Shown here in pieces: positions 1-6,375 of a DNA stretch of 9,639 bases (positions are counted from its first letter, which is position 1; the number at the start of each line of letters is the position of its first letter). The notes below the pieces were generated by a model. It saw nothing but the letters and a program-made list of their open reading frames with translations, was not told the origin of the DNA and searched no databases. The translations under genes and the position numbers were made by a program. Source of the stretch: Gammaproteobacteria bacterium (lineage in GTDB: Bacteria; Pseudomonadota; Gammaproteobacteria; QOAV01); NCBI GenBank assembly GCA_003972845.1, contig QOAV01000133.1:1-9639 (forward strand), written 5' to 3'.

Positions 1-671
1 GCGCCGATCAGCTTGACACCCCGCTCCCAGGCCTGATGATAGGGCCTCGCACCCTTGAAACCGGGCAGAAACGAGTGGTGTATATTGATGCACCGCCCGG
101 CCAGAGCCGTGGTTGTCGGTTCCGATAATATCTGCATGTAACGCGCCAGCACTACCAGCTCGGCAGCAGTCTCGTCCACGATTTCCAGCAGCCGGGTTTC
201 CTGCTGGGCCCTGGTTTTGGGCGTGACCGGCAAATGCACAAAGCGTATGCCCTCGCGTTCCACCATGGCGCGTAAATCCTGATGGTTGGACACCACCGCC
301 ACCACCTCCATGAACAACTCGCCCTTGCGCTTGCGGAACAGCAGGTCGTCCAGACAATGATCAGCCTTCGATACCAGAATCAGGGTGCGCGTGGGCACGC
401 CGGCGTCGCGAACGCTCCAGCCCATGTCGAATTTGTCCGCAATGGCGACAAAATCCTTTTTCAGGGTTTCGATATCGGGAGAAACTTCAGGGTCCAGCCG
501 GAATACGACGCGACAGAAAAAGCGGCCGGTGGCTTCGTCATCGTATTGCGCCATTTCCGCGATATAACCCTGGCGCTCGGCCAGAAAGCCGGTAATCGCC
601 GCCACCACGCCGACCATGGCCTGGCAGGTGACGGTCAATATGAAACTGGGCTGCTGGTTATTTGTCGCCAC
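1..671 (-). CDS. purU: Formyltetrahydrofolate deformylase PurU (C-terminus cut off by the window start)
   Basis: PurU hydrolyses 10-formyl-THF to formate and THF in the cytoplasm, supplying formate for PurT-type purine synthesis and balancing the one-carbon pool. About 223 codons are visible; the family is usually about 280-290 residues. An N-terminal ACT domain (about 9-88, beginning FILTVTCQAMVGVVAAI) is followed by the formyltransferase-type hydrolase domain (about 93 on). That domain contains VVAVVSNHQDLR (123-134) and the active-site stretch INIHHSFLPGFKGARPY (195-211), which supplies the conserved Asn196 and His residues. The catalytic Asp lies beyond the window. I chose GTG at 671 because the ACT domain needs nearly all of the frame and GAGG sits nine bases upstream. 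The start overlaps the end of the upstream hydrolase gene by 14 bases, so translational coupling is likely. Assignment is firm; the exact start is less so. Confidence 0.93.
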   Translation of the reverse strand, partial: MATNNQQPSFILTVTCQAMVGVVAAITGFLAERQGYIAEMAQYDDEATGRFFCRVVFRLDPEVSPDIETLKKDFVAIADKFDMGWSVRDAGVPTRTLILVSKADHCLDDLLFRKRKGELFMEVVAVVSNHQDLRAMVEREGIRFVHLPVTPKTRAQQETRLLEIVDETAAELVVLARYMQILSEPTTTALAGRCINIHHSFLPGFKGARPYHQAWERGVKLIG

Positions 672-1428
672 GGAGAAAGTCCTCGATCAATCGCGTTACA
701 CGCTGCGGCTGCTCATGATGCAGCCAGTGGCTGGCGCGCTCCACCGTCACCACCCGTGCCGCCGGGAAATACCGGTGAATGTCCGGCAAGAATTTTTCCT
801 GAATATAATCGGAATCGCCGCCGCGCACAAAGAGCGTTTCGCCCGTGAACGTGCGGCCCGCCAGTTGCGGAAAATCGCTGATTTCCGGCATGGCGCGGGT
901 AATCACCGGCAGGTTGATGCGCCAGCGGTAGCCTTCAGCGGTTTTGCTCAGATTCTGCAAAAGAAACGTCCGCACCTCGGGGGCAGGAATTAACCTCGCA
1001 AGCTGGCTGTCGGCATCGGCGCGCGTTTTGACCGCGCCTGGGCTCAATTGATTCAGCGCTGTCAGCAAGGTGCTGAAGCGGTCGGGATATTTGACTGGCG
1101 CAATATCCAGCACCATCAGCTTGCGTACTTTTTGCGGCTGGGTCAGCGCCAGAACCATGGCTACCTTGCCGCCCATGCTGTGGCCGATGACATGAGCGGA
1201 TGCCAGTCCCTGCTGCGCCAGGAAGCCTGCAATGTCCTGCGCCATTTCCGGATAAGTCATGCTCTCGGCATGGGGAGAACGACCGTGGTTGCGCAGATCC
1301 AGCGTATACACCTGATAATGCTCTGCCAGACGCCTGGCAATGGCATTCCAGTTAGACAACGAGCCGAATACGCCATGTAATATAATCAGCGGCTCGCCGT
1401 CGCCTTGCTGTTTGAAGTTCAGCTTCAC
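658..1428 (-). CDS. ybfF: Alpha/beta-hydrolase, YbfF-type esterase
   Basis: A 256-residue alpha/beta-hydrolase close to E. coli YbfF and eukaryotic ABHD11, cytoplasmic esterases whose natural substrate is not settled. The oxyanion-hole motif LHGVFGSL (17-24), the LDLRNHGRSP segment (43-52) and the nucleophile elbow GHSMGGK (82-88, Ser84) are all present. They are followed by the YbfF-typical LDIAPVKY (107-114, Asp108 a candidate acid), FVRGGDSDYI (200-209) and ASHWLH (232-237, His234 the likely base). Length is normal and there is no signal peptide. The start is GTG; it overlaps the Nudix stop in a GTGA junction, and the ribosome-binding site is weak, which suggests re-initiation after the Nudix gene. 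It is followed by purU with an overlap. There is no obvious metabolic link to those neighbours. Confidence 0.9.
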   Translation of the reverse strand: MKLNFKQQGDGEPLIILHGVFGSLSNWNAIARRLAEHYQVYTLDLRNHGRSPHAESMTYPEMAQDIAGFLAQQGLASAHVIGHSMGGKVAMVLALTQPQKVRKLMVLDIAPVKYPDRFSTLLTALNQLSPGAVKTRADADSQLARLIPAPEVRTFLLQNLSKTAEGYRWRINLPVITRAMPEISDFPQLAGRTFTGETLFVRGGDSDYIQEKFLPDIHRYFPAARVVTVERASHWLHHEQPQRVTRLIEDFLRGDK

Positions 1429-1874
1429 AATTTCAGGCGAGGTGGCAGCTTTTCGTGATTCAACACGATGACGGGCCAGACTTCCAGCCAGGCTAAATCC
1501 TCATCCACACCATCCACCACGGCATAGCCGCGATACTGATCTGACGAAACCCAGGCATATTCGGTATGCTCATGATTCAGGCGGATATCACCGCCCTGCC
1601 AGCGCCAGTGGAACAGCCAGATCTCGAACCGGCCACCGTACCAGGTATCAGATACCGGCCCCAGTTCGCGGATCAACCGGTAGTGGCAATGCTCGCCCAG
1701 TTCTTCGCGAACCTCGCGCTCAGCGCATTGCAGGGGAGATTCTCCCAGCTCAATATGACCGCCGCAAAAACCCCACAGACCGGGGCCTATGTCGGTATCG
1801 AACCCGCGTTTGAGCAACAGGATACGATTATCCGCATCCGAAAAGACATTAATGGAAAAGCGCCGCTTTCCCAC
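1425..1874 (-). CDS. Nudix hydrolase
   Basis: A 149-residue single-domain Nudix protein that would cleave a nucleoside-diphosphate-X type substrate using Mg2+; the substrate cannot be read from sequence. The Nudix box runs from Gly39 to Glu61: G39, E45, then REVREELG (53-60) fits Gx5Ex7REUxEExGU, except that the last hydrophobic position is Glu61. GLWGFCGGHIE (32-42) is the usual strand and turn before the box. The frame is closed by a TGA seven to nine bases before the GTG at 1874, so GTG is the furthest upstream start; no good Shine-Dalgarno is visible. It lies 36 bases downstream of the unknown membrane-protein gene and overlaps the YbfF-type gene by 4 bases, so it is probably part of a transcript that ends with purU. 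It might be mutT-like or a dihydroneopterin-triphosphate-type enzyme, but I cannot tell which. Confidence 0.88.
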   Translation of the reverse strand: MGKRRFSINVFSDADNRILLLKRGFDTDIGPGLWGFCGGHIELGESPLQCAEREVREELGEHCHYRLIRELGPVSDTWYGGRFEIWLFHWRWQGGDIRLNHEHTEYAWVSSDQYRGYAVVDGVDEDLAWLEVWPVIVLNHEKLPPRLKL

Positions 1875-1910
1875 GCTTGGTCAACCGGCGCAAGGCCTCA
1901 AGCCTCAAAA

Positions 1911-2489
1911 TCACGGCATGAATTTATTGAAAAAACCCAGCGGCTTGCCCATTTTACGCATGTCATGTCGCATGCTGCCGGTATCCCACTTCATATCTCG
2001 AACGCTGTTATCCAGGCCATACACGGAGCGATCCAGACCGGTGACCGACGTATTCATGTCACCCAGCGAGCTATCCATGGTTTGCAATTCGCCCAGCATG
2101 GGTGAGAGATTGTCCAGCGCCGCCATTTTGGTAGAGATACTCTGTATATTCGCGTTCATCTGTTTGACTTGCGCGGTCATCGTGCTGATATCTTTGGTTA
2201 GCGCGTCAACGCTATTGGACATGACTATCATGTGCTGACCCATTTCCGGGTCGAAAGACATGGCTACGCGGCGCATGTCGCTGGTGAGGCTGTATATCAG
2301 GAAGAAGCCGTACAGAGCCAAAACGATGAAGGCAAACATCGCGGGATAAACGATTTTTTCCCAGAATTTGGAGCTTTCCTGAGATGTCCTCAGGAACTCT
2401 TCCATGGTCTTGGTGGACACGGCCGCGCCGCAATTCAACACCGGATCCTGCCGCCGTTTGGCTGCTGATATATCTGACACGTTACCCAT
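1911..2489 (-). CDS. Unknown methionine-rich single-pass membrane protein with heptad-repeat tail
   Basis: I do not recognise this 192-residue protein. It has a polar N-terminus (1-44) with one cysteine (Cys20), one strong transmembrane helix at about 47-68 (within YPAMFAFIVLALYGFFLIYS), then a long polar helical region. Residues 95-181 look like a coiled coil; the clearest part is a ladder of seven-residue units, TSVTGLD, RSVYGLD, NSVRDMK, WDTGSMR (about 147-174). Methionine is unusually common, 19 of 192 by hand count. The topology resembles the anchor and coiled-coil stalk of a chemoreceptor or of MCE/EmrA-like membrane-fusion proteins, but no signalling domain follows, so function is open. 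The ATG at 2489 has GGAG six bases upstream. A candidate promoter precedes it, and the Nudix gene follows after 36 bases. Confidence 0.8.
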   Translation of the reverse strand: MGNVSDISAAKRRQDPVLNCGAAVSTKTMEEFLRTSQESSKFWEKIVYPAMFAFIVLALYGFFLIYSLTSDMRRVAMSFDPEMGQHMIVMSNSVDALTKDISTMTAQVKQMNANIQSISTKMAALDNLSPMLGELQTMDSSLGDMNTSVTGLDRSVYGLDNSVRDMKWDTGSMRHDMRKMGKPLGFFNKFMP

Positions 2490-2546
2490 CGTAATCTCCG
2501 CCTAAGCTAGTCTATCCCCGTCTGATATACTGAATCATTGCTCTAT

Positions 2547-2575
2547 ATAATACAAGTCTAATGTTCTGCTGTCTG
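2547..2575 (-). promoter_or_regulatory. Candidate sigma-70 promoter for the methionine-rich membrane protein gene
   Basis: Read on the minus strand, CAGACA (2570-2575) matches the -35 consensus at 4 of 6 bases. It is separated by exactly 17 bases from TATTAT (2547-2552), which matches the -10 consensus at 5 of 6. The surrounding stretch (about 2530-2565) is clearly A/T-rich against its G/C-rich neighbours. Transcription would begin near 2540, giving a leader of about 50 bases before the ATG at 2489. It could drive the membrane protein-Nudix-hydrolase-purU block separately from pdxH. This was found by eye only. Confidence 0.4.
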
Positions 2576-2576
2576 A

Positions 2577-2599
2577 CATCTACCCGTTACGGGTAGATG
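2577..2599 (-). repeat. Perfect 10-bp hairpin spanning the pdxH stop codon
   Basis: CATCTACCCG (2577-2586) and CGGGTAGATG (2590-2599) are exact reverse complements separated by three bases, and those three bases are the pdxH stop codon (TAA on the minus strand). The stem is stable enough to act as a 3'-end protecting structure or as part of a terminator. No run of T follows it in the direction of pdxH transcription (the next bases are TCAGACAGC), so it is not a textbook intrinsic terminator. It lies just upstream of the candidate promoter for the next gene. Confidence 0.7.
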
Positions 2600-3240
2600 C
2601 GCTGCACCACCCAGCCCTCTCCTTCGCGCTGATAAACCAGGCGGTCATGCAACCGGCTGGTGCGGCCCTGCCAGAATTCGATCATTTCCGGTATGACACG
2701 GTAACCACCCCAGAATTCCGGACGCGGCACCGGTTCACCACCAAAACGCCGTTCCATTTCATGTACTCGCTGTTCCAGCGTTTCTCGAGCATCCAGCACA
2801 GCACTCTGCTTTGACGCCCAGGCGCCTATCTGGCTGCCCCGCGCCCGCGAAGCAAAGTAGGCATCCGACTCCGCTGCCGAAACACGTTCCACCGAGCCTT
2901 CCACGCGCACCTGCCGTTGCAGGCTGGCCCAGTGAAATACCAGGCTGGCGTGGGGGTTCGCATCCAGCTCGCGAGCCTTGCGGCTGGCGTAATTGGTATA
3001 GAACACAAAGCCGGTTTCATCCACTTCTTTCAGCAGCACCATGCGCGCCGACGGCTTGCCATCCGGCGTGGCGGTAGCCAGACACATGGACTCCGGCAGC
3101 AGAATACCGCTGTCTTCGGCCTGCTTGAACCACTGGCGGAAAAAGCCAATGGGGTCATCGGCCACATCCAGTTCGTCAAGGCCGGTGGTCACGCCCTTGC
3201 CCAGGGTGAACAGGGCGCGGAAGAAGGTTTTGAATTTCAT
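2587..3240 (-). CDS. pdxH: Pyridoxine/pyridoxamine 5'-phosphate oxidase
   Basis: PdxH is the FMN-dependent cytoplasmic enzyme that oxidises PNP or PMP to pyridoxal 5'-phosphate, the last step of PLP synthesis and the salvage route. The 217-residue length is normal. The FMN and substrate segments appear in order: RMVLLK (66-71), FYTNYASRKA (80-89), RQVRVEG (109-115), SQIGAW (136-141), PEFWGGYRV (174-182), and EFWQGR with RLHDR (188-200; Arg193, His198 and Arg200 in the conserved PLP-contact region). The C-terminus ends RIYP where most relatives end RLAP or RLSP, a mild departure. The N-terminus (MKFKTFFRALFTLGKG) is slightly longer than in enteric PdxH. The ATG at 3240 has only a weak ribosome-binding site, so the start is less certain than the identity. 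It follows lpdA across a REP-like doublet and ends in a hairpin. Confidence 0.96.
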   Translation of the reverse strand: MKFKTFFRALFTLGKGVTTGLDELDVADDPIGFFRQWFKQAEDSGILLPESMCLATATPDGKPSARMVLLKEVDETGFVFYTNYASRKARELDANPHASLVFHWASLQRQVRVEGSVERVSAAESDAYFASRARGSQIGAWASKQSAVLDARETLEQRVHEMERRFGGEPVPRPEFWGGYRVIPEMIEFWQGRTSRLHDRLVYQREGEGWVVQRIYP

Positions 3241-3257
3241 TGCGTTATTGCGCTTTC

Positions 3258-3323
3258 AGGGGCGGTTTTCACCGCCTTTCCAGCTAAAACGCAGCCCCGC
3301 CGGGCGGTTAAAACCGCCCCTAC
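3258..3323. repeat. REP-like inverted doublet (GTAG-headed GGGCGG palindromes)
   Basis: Two small palindromes face each other in the lpdA-pdxH gap. The left one is GGCGGT-TTTC-ACCGCC (3261-3276). The right one is GGGCGGTT-AA-AACCGCCC (3302-3319, perfect 8-bp arms). As 19-base units, 3258-3276 and the reverse complement of 3303-3321 agree at 18 of 19 positions, so the pair can also fold into one long stem with a 26-base loop. On the minus strand the right unit is preceded by GTAG, the head tetranucleotide typical of REP elements mobilised by RAYT (TnpA-REP) proteins. The left unit has TCAG instead. In RNA it lies directly downstream of the lpdA stop and could protect or end that transcript. 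Confidence 0.75.
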
Positions 3324-3349
3324 AAAACATTGCGACAATACCTGGAGCA

Positions 3350-5083
3350 TTATTTCTTACGCTTCGGAATGTACAAATCGGTAATCGTACCCTCAAACAC
3401 TTCCGCCGCCATGGCCACGGTTTCGGACAGGGTCGGATGCGGATGAATGGTGAGGCCGATGTCGGTGGCGTCCGCGCCCATTTCGATGGCCAAAGCCACT
3501 TCCGCGATGAGGTCGCCGGCATTAGGGCCGACAATGCCGGCGCCGATGACATGCTCGTGCTCATCGAACAACAACTTGGTCATGCCCTCGTCGCGGCCGA
3601 TGCCCAGCGAGCGCCCGGACGCCGCCCAGGGGAATTTGCCCACGCCGTATTTAATGCCCTTCTCTTTCGCGGTGATTTCGGTTTCGCCGACCCAGGCCAC
3701 TTCCGGGTCGGTGTAGGCCACGGAGGGAATCACCAGCGCATCGAAGCTGGATTTCTGCCCGGCGATGACTTCCGCCGCGACTTTGGCCTCGTGGGTGGCC
3801 TTGTGCGCCAGCATGGGCTGACCGACGATGTCGCCGATGGCGAAAATATGCGGCACATTGGTGCGCTGCTGTTTGTCCACGGCAATGAAACCGCGCTCGT
3901 CCACCGCCACGCCCGCCTTGTCGGCGTCGATTTCCAGGCCGTTGGGACGGCGGCCAATGGCGTAAAGCACCTTGTCGAACAGAGCCGACGGCGGCGCGTC
4001 CTTGCCTTCAAAAAACACTTTCAGGCCGTTTTTCTGCGTCTTGATTTCGGTGACTTTGGCGTTGAGCCAGATTGCCTCCAGCTTGCCTTTCATGCGTCTG
4101 GTGATGGGCCGCACGATGTCCTTGTCCACGCCCGGCATGATTTGCGGCGACAGCTCGACGACAGACACTTTTGCGCCCATCTCATGATACACCGTCGCCA
4201 TTTCCATGCCGATGATGCCGCCGCCGATGACCAGCATGTTGTTCGGTACTTCGGCCAGCTGCAATGCGCCGGTGGAGTCGATCATGCGCGGATCGTCATA
4301 GGGGAAGCCGGGTATTTGCGTCACCCGCGAACCGGCAGCGATGATGGCACTATCGAACGAAATAGTGGTCATTCCGCCGTCGCCTTCCACGGCCAGCGTA
4401 TTGGAACTGGTAAAGCGGCCATAGCCGGTAACGATCTCCACCTTGCGTTGTTTGGCCATGGCCGCCAGCCCGCCGGTGAGCTTGGCCACCACGCTGTCCT
4501 TCCAGCCGCGCAGCTTGTCGATGTCAATTTCAGGTTCACCGAACACCACGCCCTTGTCGGCCATGCTATGCGCCTCGTCGATGACTTTTGCTGCGTGCAA
4601 CAACGCCTTGGACGGAATACAGCCCACATTCAGGCAAACGCCGCCGATATTGCTGTAACGCTCCACCAGCACGACTTTTTTGCCCAGATCCGCTGCCCGG
4701 AAAGCCGCCGTATAACCGCCCGGACCGGAGCCCAGCACCAGCACTTCGGCATGCATGTCAGCTTCCGGCACGTCTGTCACCGGAGCAGGCGTGGATGCCG
4801 GTTCGGGCTGCTCAGGCGCCGGCTCCGACGGTTGTACCACGTTGCCCGCCTCCATCATGGCTATTACCGAGCCCTCGGAAACCCTGTCACCCACCGCCAC
4901 GGTGATTTCTTTCACTACCCCCGCCACCGGCGATGGTATGTCCATGGCCGCCTTTTCAGACTCCAGAGTAATCAGGGAATCCTCAGCATTCACTCCAGCG
5001 CCGGGTGACACAAGAATGTCGATGACTTCGACCTCGTCGAAATCACCTATATCCGGTACGCGCACTTCAACTGTATTGCTCAT
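3350..5083 (-). CDS. lpdA: Dihydrolipoyl dehydrogenase (E3) with N-terminal lipoyl domain
   Basis: E3 reoxidises dihydrolipoyl groups with NAD+ in pyruvate/2-oxoglutarate dehydrogenase and glycine cleavage. From the ATG at 5083 the protein has 577 residues. A lipoyl domain (3-80) carries the lipoyl-lysine motif ESEKAAMDIPS (Lys44). A Pro/Ala/Glu-rich linker (about 85-105) follows, then the flavoprotein: FAD site GSGPGGYTAA (118-127), redox disulfide GGVCLNVGCIPSK (147-159; Cys150, Cys155), NAD-site VIGGGIIGMEMA, a second FAD motif (FAIGDIVG), and the active-site HPHPTLSE (547-554; His549, Glu554). Fused-lipoyl E3s usually belong to pyruvate dehydrogenase and follow aceE-aceF, but here the gene upstream is divergent and no E1 or E2 is present. 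ATG at 5107 (eight residues more) is an alternative; I prefer 5083 because GGGA precedes it and the lipoyl domain starts directly after. Confidence 0.96.
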   Translation of the reverse strand: MSNTVEVRVPDIGDFDEVEVIDILVSPGAGVNAEDSLITLESEKAAMDIPSPVAGVVKEITVAVGDRVSEGSVIAMMEAGNVVQPSEPAPEQPEPASTPAPVTDVPEADMHAEVLVLGSGPGGYTAAFRAADLGKKVVLVERYSNIGGVCLNVGCIPSKALLHAAKVIDEAHSMADKGVVFGEPEIDIDKLRGWKDSVVAKLTGGLAAMAKQRKVEIVTGYGRFTSSNTLAVEGDGGMTTISFDSAIIAAGSRVTQIPGFPYDDPRMIDSTGALQLAEVPNNMLVIGGGIIGMEMATVYHEMGAKVSVVELSPQIMPGVDKDIVRPITRRMKGKLEAIWLNAKVTEIKTQKNGLKVFFEGKDAPPSALFDKVLYAIGRRPNGLEIDADKAGVAVDERGFIAVDKQQRTNVPHIFAIGDIVGQPMLAHKATHEAKVAAEVIAGQKSSFDALVIPSVAYTDPEVAWVGETEITAKEKGIKYGVGKFPWAASGRSLGIGRDEGMTKLLFDEHEHVIGAGIVGPNAGDLIAEVALAIEMGADATDIGLTIHPHPTLSETVAMAAEVFEGTITDLYIPKRKK

Positions 5084-5138
5084 CGGGCCATCCCGTTTTT
5101 TCTTCATTGGAAATCGCCCTAGTCTACCCAATCCGGTC

Positions 5139-5199
5139 TATACTTAGAAAGGAGAATAAAGAAACCTCTGAATAAATCGTGACCTGACTTGTTGAGAGG
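5139..5199 (+). promoter_or_regulatory. Leader of the lipoprotein-PPK2 pair: possible -10 box and imperfect hairpin
   Basis: The 147-base divergent gap between lpdA and the lipoprotein gene holds a TATACT (5139-5144, 5 of 6 to the -10 consensus) without a convincing -35 partner. Next comes AAAGGAG (5148-5154), a strong Shine-Dalgarno look-alike with no ATG, GTG or TTG at working distance. Then comes an imperfect inverted repeat: arm CCTCTGAATAAATC (5165-5178), 7-base loop, arm GACTTGTTGAGAGG (5186-5199). It gives 11 Watson-Crick pairs, one G-U and two mismatches. The structure could be a leader hairpin or the remnant of a small repeat. Promoter status is a guess; the inverted repeat is directly visible. 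Confidence 0.35.
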
Positions 5200-5230
5200 C
5201 TCCCAAGCACTGAATATGAGCGCACCTGAA

Positions 5231-5431
5231 ATGAAAACTATCGCTGTCCTGTTTGCCTTGTCATCCGTCCTCTCCGCCTGCTCCTCCCCCGACCGGGAGA
5301 CGCCAAAGAACAAGGCCAGTGCGCCCTGGCAAACCCAGCTGGATGCGCTGGACAAGGCCAAACAGGTGGAAGGGCAGATGCTGGATCAGGACAGGAAGCG
5401 CCGGGAACAACTGGAAAAAATGACCCGATAA
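5231..5431 (+). CDS. Small lipoprotein with helical charged tail
   Basis: A 66-residue predicted lipoprotein. The ATG at 5231 gives a textbook type II signal peptide: Lys2, a hydrophobic core IAVLFALSSVL (4-14) and the lipobox LSAC with Cys17 as the lipidated residue. Residue +2 is Ser, which favours export to the outer membrane under the Lol rule. The mature part is about 50 residues, with a short Pro-containing linker and then a highly charged helix (about 38-64; DALDKAKQVEGQMLDQDR then KRREQLEKM) likely to be helical or coiled coil. An in-frame ATG at 5216 would add five residues and spoil the signal peptide slightly. No good ribosome-binding site precedes either. The gene ends 17 bases before ppk2, so co-transcription is likely. 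Similar tiny lipoproteins occur in many proteobacteria without known function. Confidence 0.75.
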   Translation: MKTIAVLFALSSVLSACSSPDRETPKNKASAPWQTQLDALDKAKQVEGQMLDQDRKRREQLEKMTR

Positions 5432-5448
5432 TCACTCGGAGAGAACCC

Positions 5449-6375
5449 ATGACAGCCGACAAGACAACAGATTCATCACCGGTTTCACTGGTCGAGACGG
5501 AGCCGGAGCAGTCCGATCTGGCCACCCTGAAAGCCGAAAACCGGCAACTGCGTGAAGAGCTGGAAATACTCAGAAAAGCCGACAAAAAAGCCGTAAAGAA
5601 ACACGGGCAGGAACTGTCGCTGAAACCCTACCAGGCTGAATTGATTCAGCTGCAGCGCTATCTGGAAGAAACCGGCCGGCGCATGATCATCATTTTTGAG
5701 GGCCGCGACGCTTCCGGCAAGGGCGGCACCATTCGCCGTATCGCGCGCTACATGAACACCAAGCATTACCGCATCGTCGCCATGAGCAAGCCCACCACGG
5801 AGCAACGCAGCCAGTGGTATTTTCAGAAATATGTGCGTGAATTCCCGCGCGGCGGCGAAATTGTCCTGTTCGACCGCAGCTGGTACAACCGCGCCATGGT
5901 GGAGCCGGTGTTCGGCTTCTGTACGCCGGAAGAATACAAGAATTTCATGAAGGGCGTGGTCGGATTCGAGAAGGATATCGTGCGCCAGGGCACCATCCTC
6001 ATCAAAATCTATTTCTCGGTCACCAAGGAAGAACAGGCGCGACGTTTCGAGCGGCGCAAGACCGACCCGCTGCGGCAATGGAAGCTGTCAGAAATCGACG
6101 CCCAGGCGCAGGAACGCTGGGACGAATTCACCAACCAGAAATATGAAATGCTCAAGCGCACCCACACTTCAGCCGCGCCGTGGACCATCATCCGCTCCAA
6201 CGACAAGCACCTGGCCCGGCTCAATGTCATGAGAGTGATCCTCAATCATGTTCCTTACAACCGCCTCAACCCAGAACTGGACTACATCCCCGACCCTGAG
6301 GTGGTTATCTCCGGCGCCCGTGAAATCGAGATGATGGAAGCGGAGCGACTGAAACAGGGCAAATTTACTGTCTGA
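5449..6375 (+). CDS. ppk2: Polyphosphate kinase 2 (class I-type, single domain)
   Basis: PPK2 enzymes transfer phosphate reversibly between inorganic polyphosphate and nucleoside diphosphates, and usually favour polyP-driven making of GTP or ATP. The 308-residue protein has one PPK2 domain (about 58-280): Walker A EGRDASGKGGT (84-94, Lys91), SKPTTEQRSQWYFQKYVREFP (113-133), Walker B VLFDRSWYNRA (139-149, Asp142 and Arg143), and the lid region RRFERRKTDPLRQWKLS (198-214). This fits the single-domain class I group rather than class II (AMP to ADP) or fused class III forms, though nucleotide preference cannot be proved here. An acidic and then coiled-coil-prone N-terminal extension (1-55) lies outside the core. 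The ATG at 5449 has GGAGAG five bases upstream. The stop overlaps the convergent ACT-domain gene. Confidence 0.95.
   Translation: MTADKTTDSSPVSLVETEPEQSDLATLKAENRQLREELEILRKADKKAVKKHGQELSLKPYQAELIQLQRYLEETGRRMIIIFEGRDASGKGGTIRRIARYMNTKHYRIVAMSKPTTEQRSQWYFQKYVREFPRGGEIVLFDRSWYNRAMVEPVFGFCTPEEYKNFMKGVVGFEKDIVRQGTILIKIYFSVTKEEQARRFERRKTDPLRQWKLSEIDAQAQERWDEFTNQKYEMLKRTHTSAAPWTIIRSNDKHLARLNVMRVILNHVPYNRLNPELDYIPDPEVVISGAREIEMMEAERLKQGKFTV

Noticed and set aside
2577..2599. Intrinsic terminator for pdxH
   Set aside because: The stem is perfect but no T-rich run follows in the direction of transcription, so I list it only as a hairpin.
3041..5008. A 655-codon plus-strand open frame opposite lpdA and pdxH
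   Set aside because: It is antisense to two well-recognised enzymes, is rich in His/Arg/Gly as expected from reading G/C-rich codons backwards, and shows no domain. It is a shadow.
5084..5131. Longer N-terminus for lpdA from a TTG at 5131
   Set aside because: It adds basic residues with no family counterpart. The lipoyl domain begins right after the ATG at 5083.
5485..6078. A 197-codon minus-strand frame within ppk2
   Set aside because: It is antisense to the conserved PPK2 core including Walker A and Walker B, and has no domain of its own.
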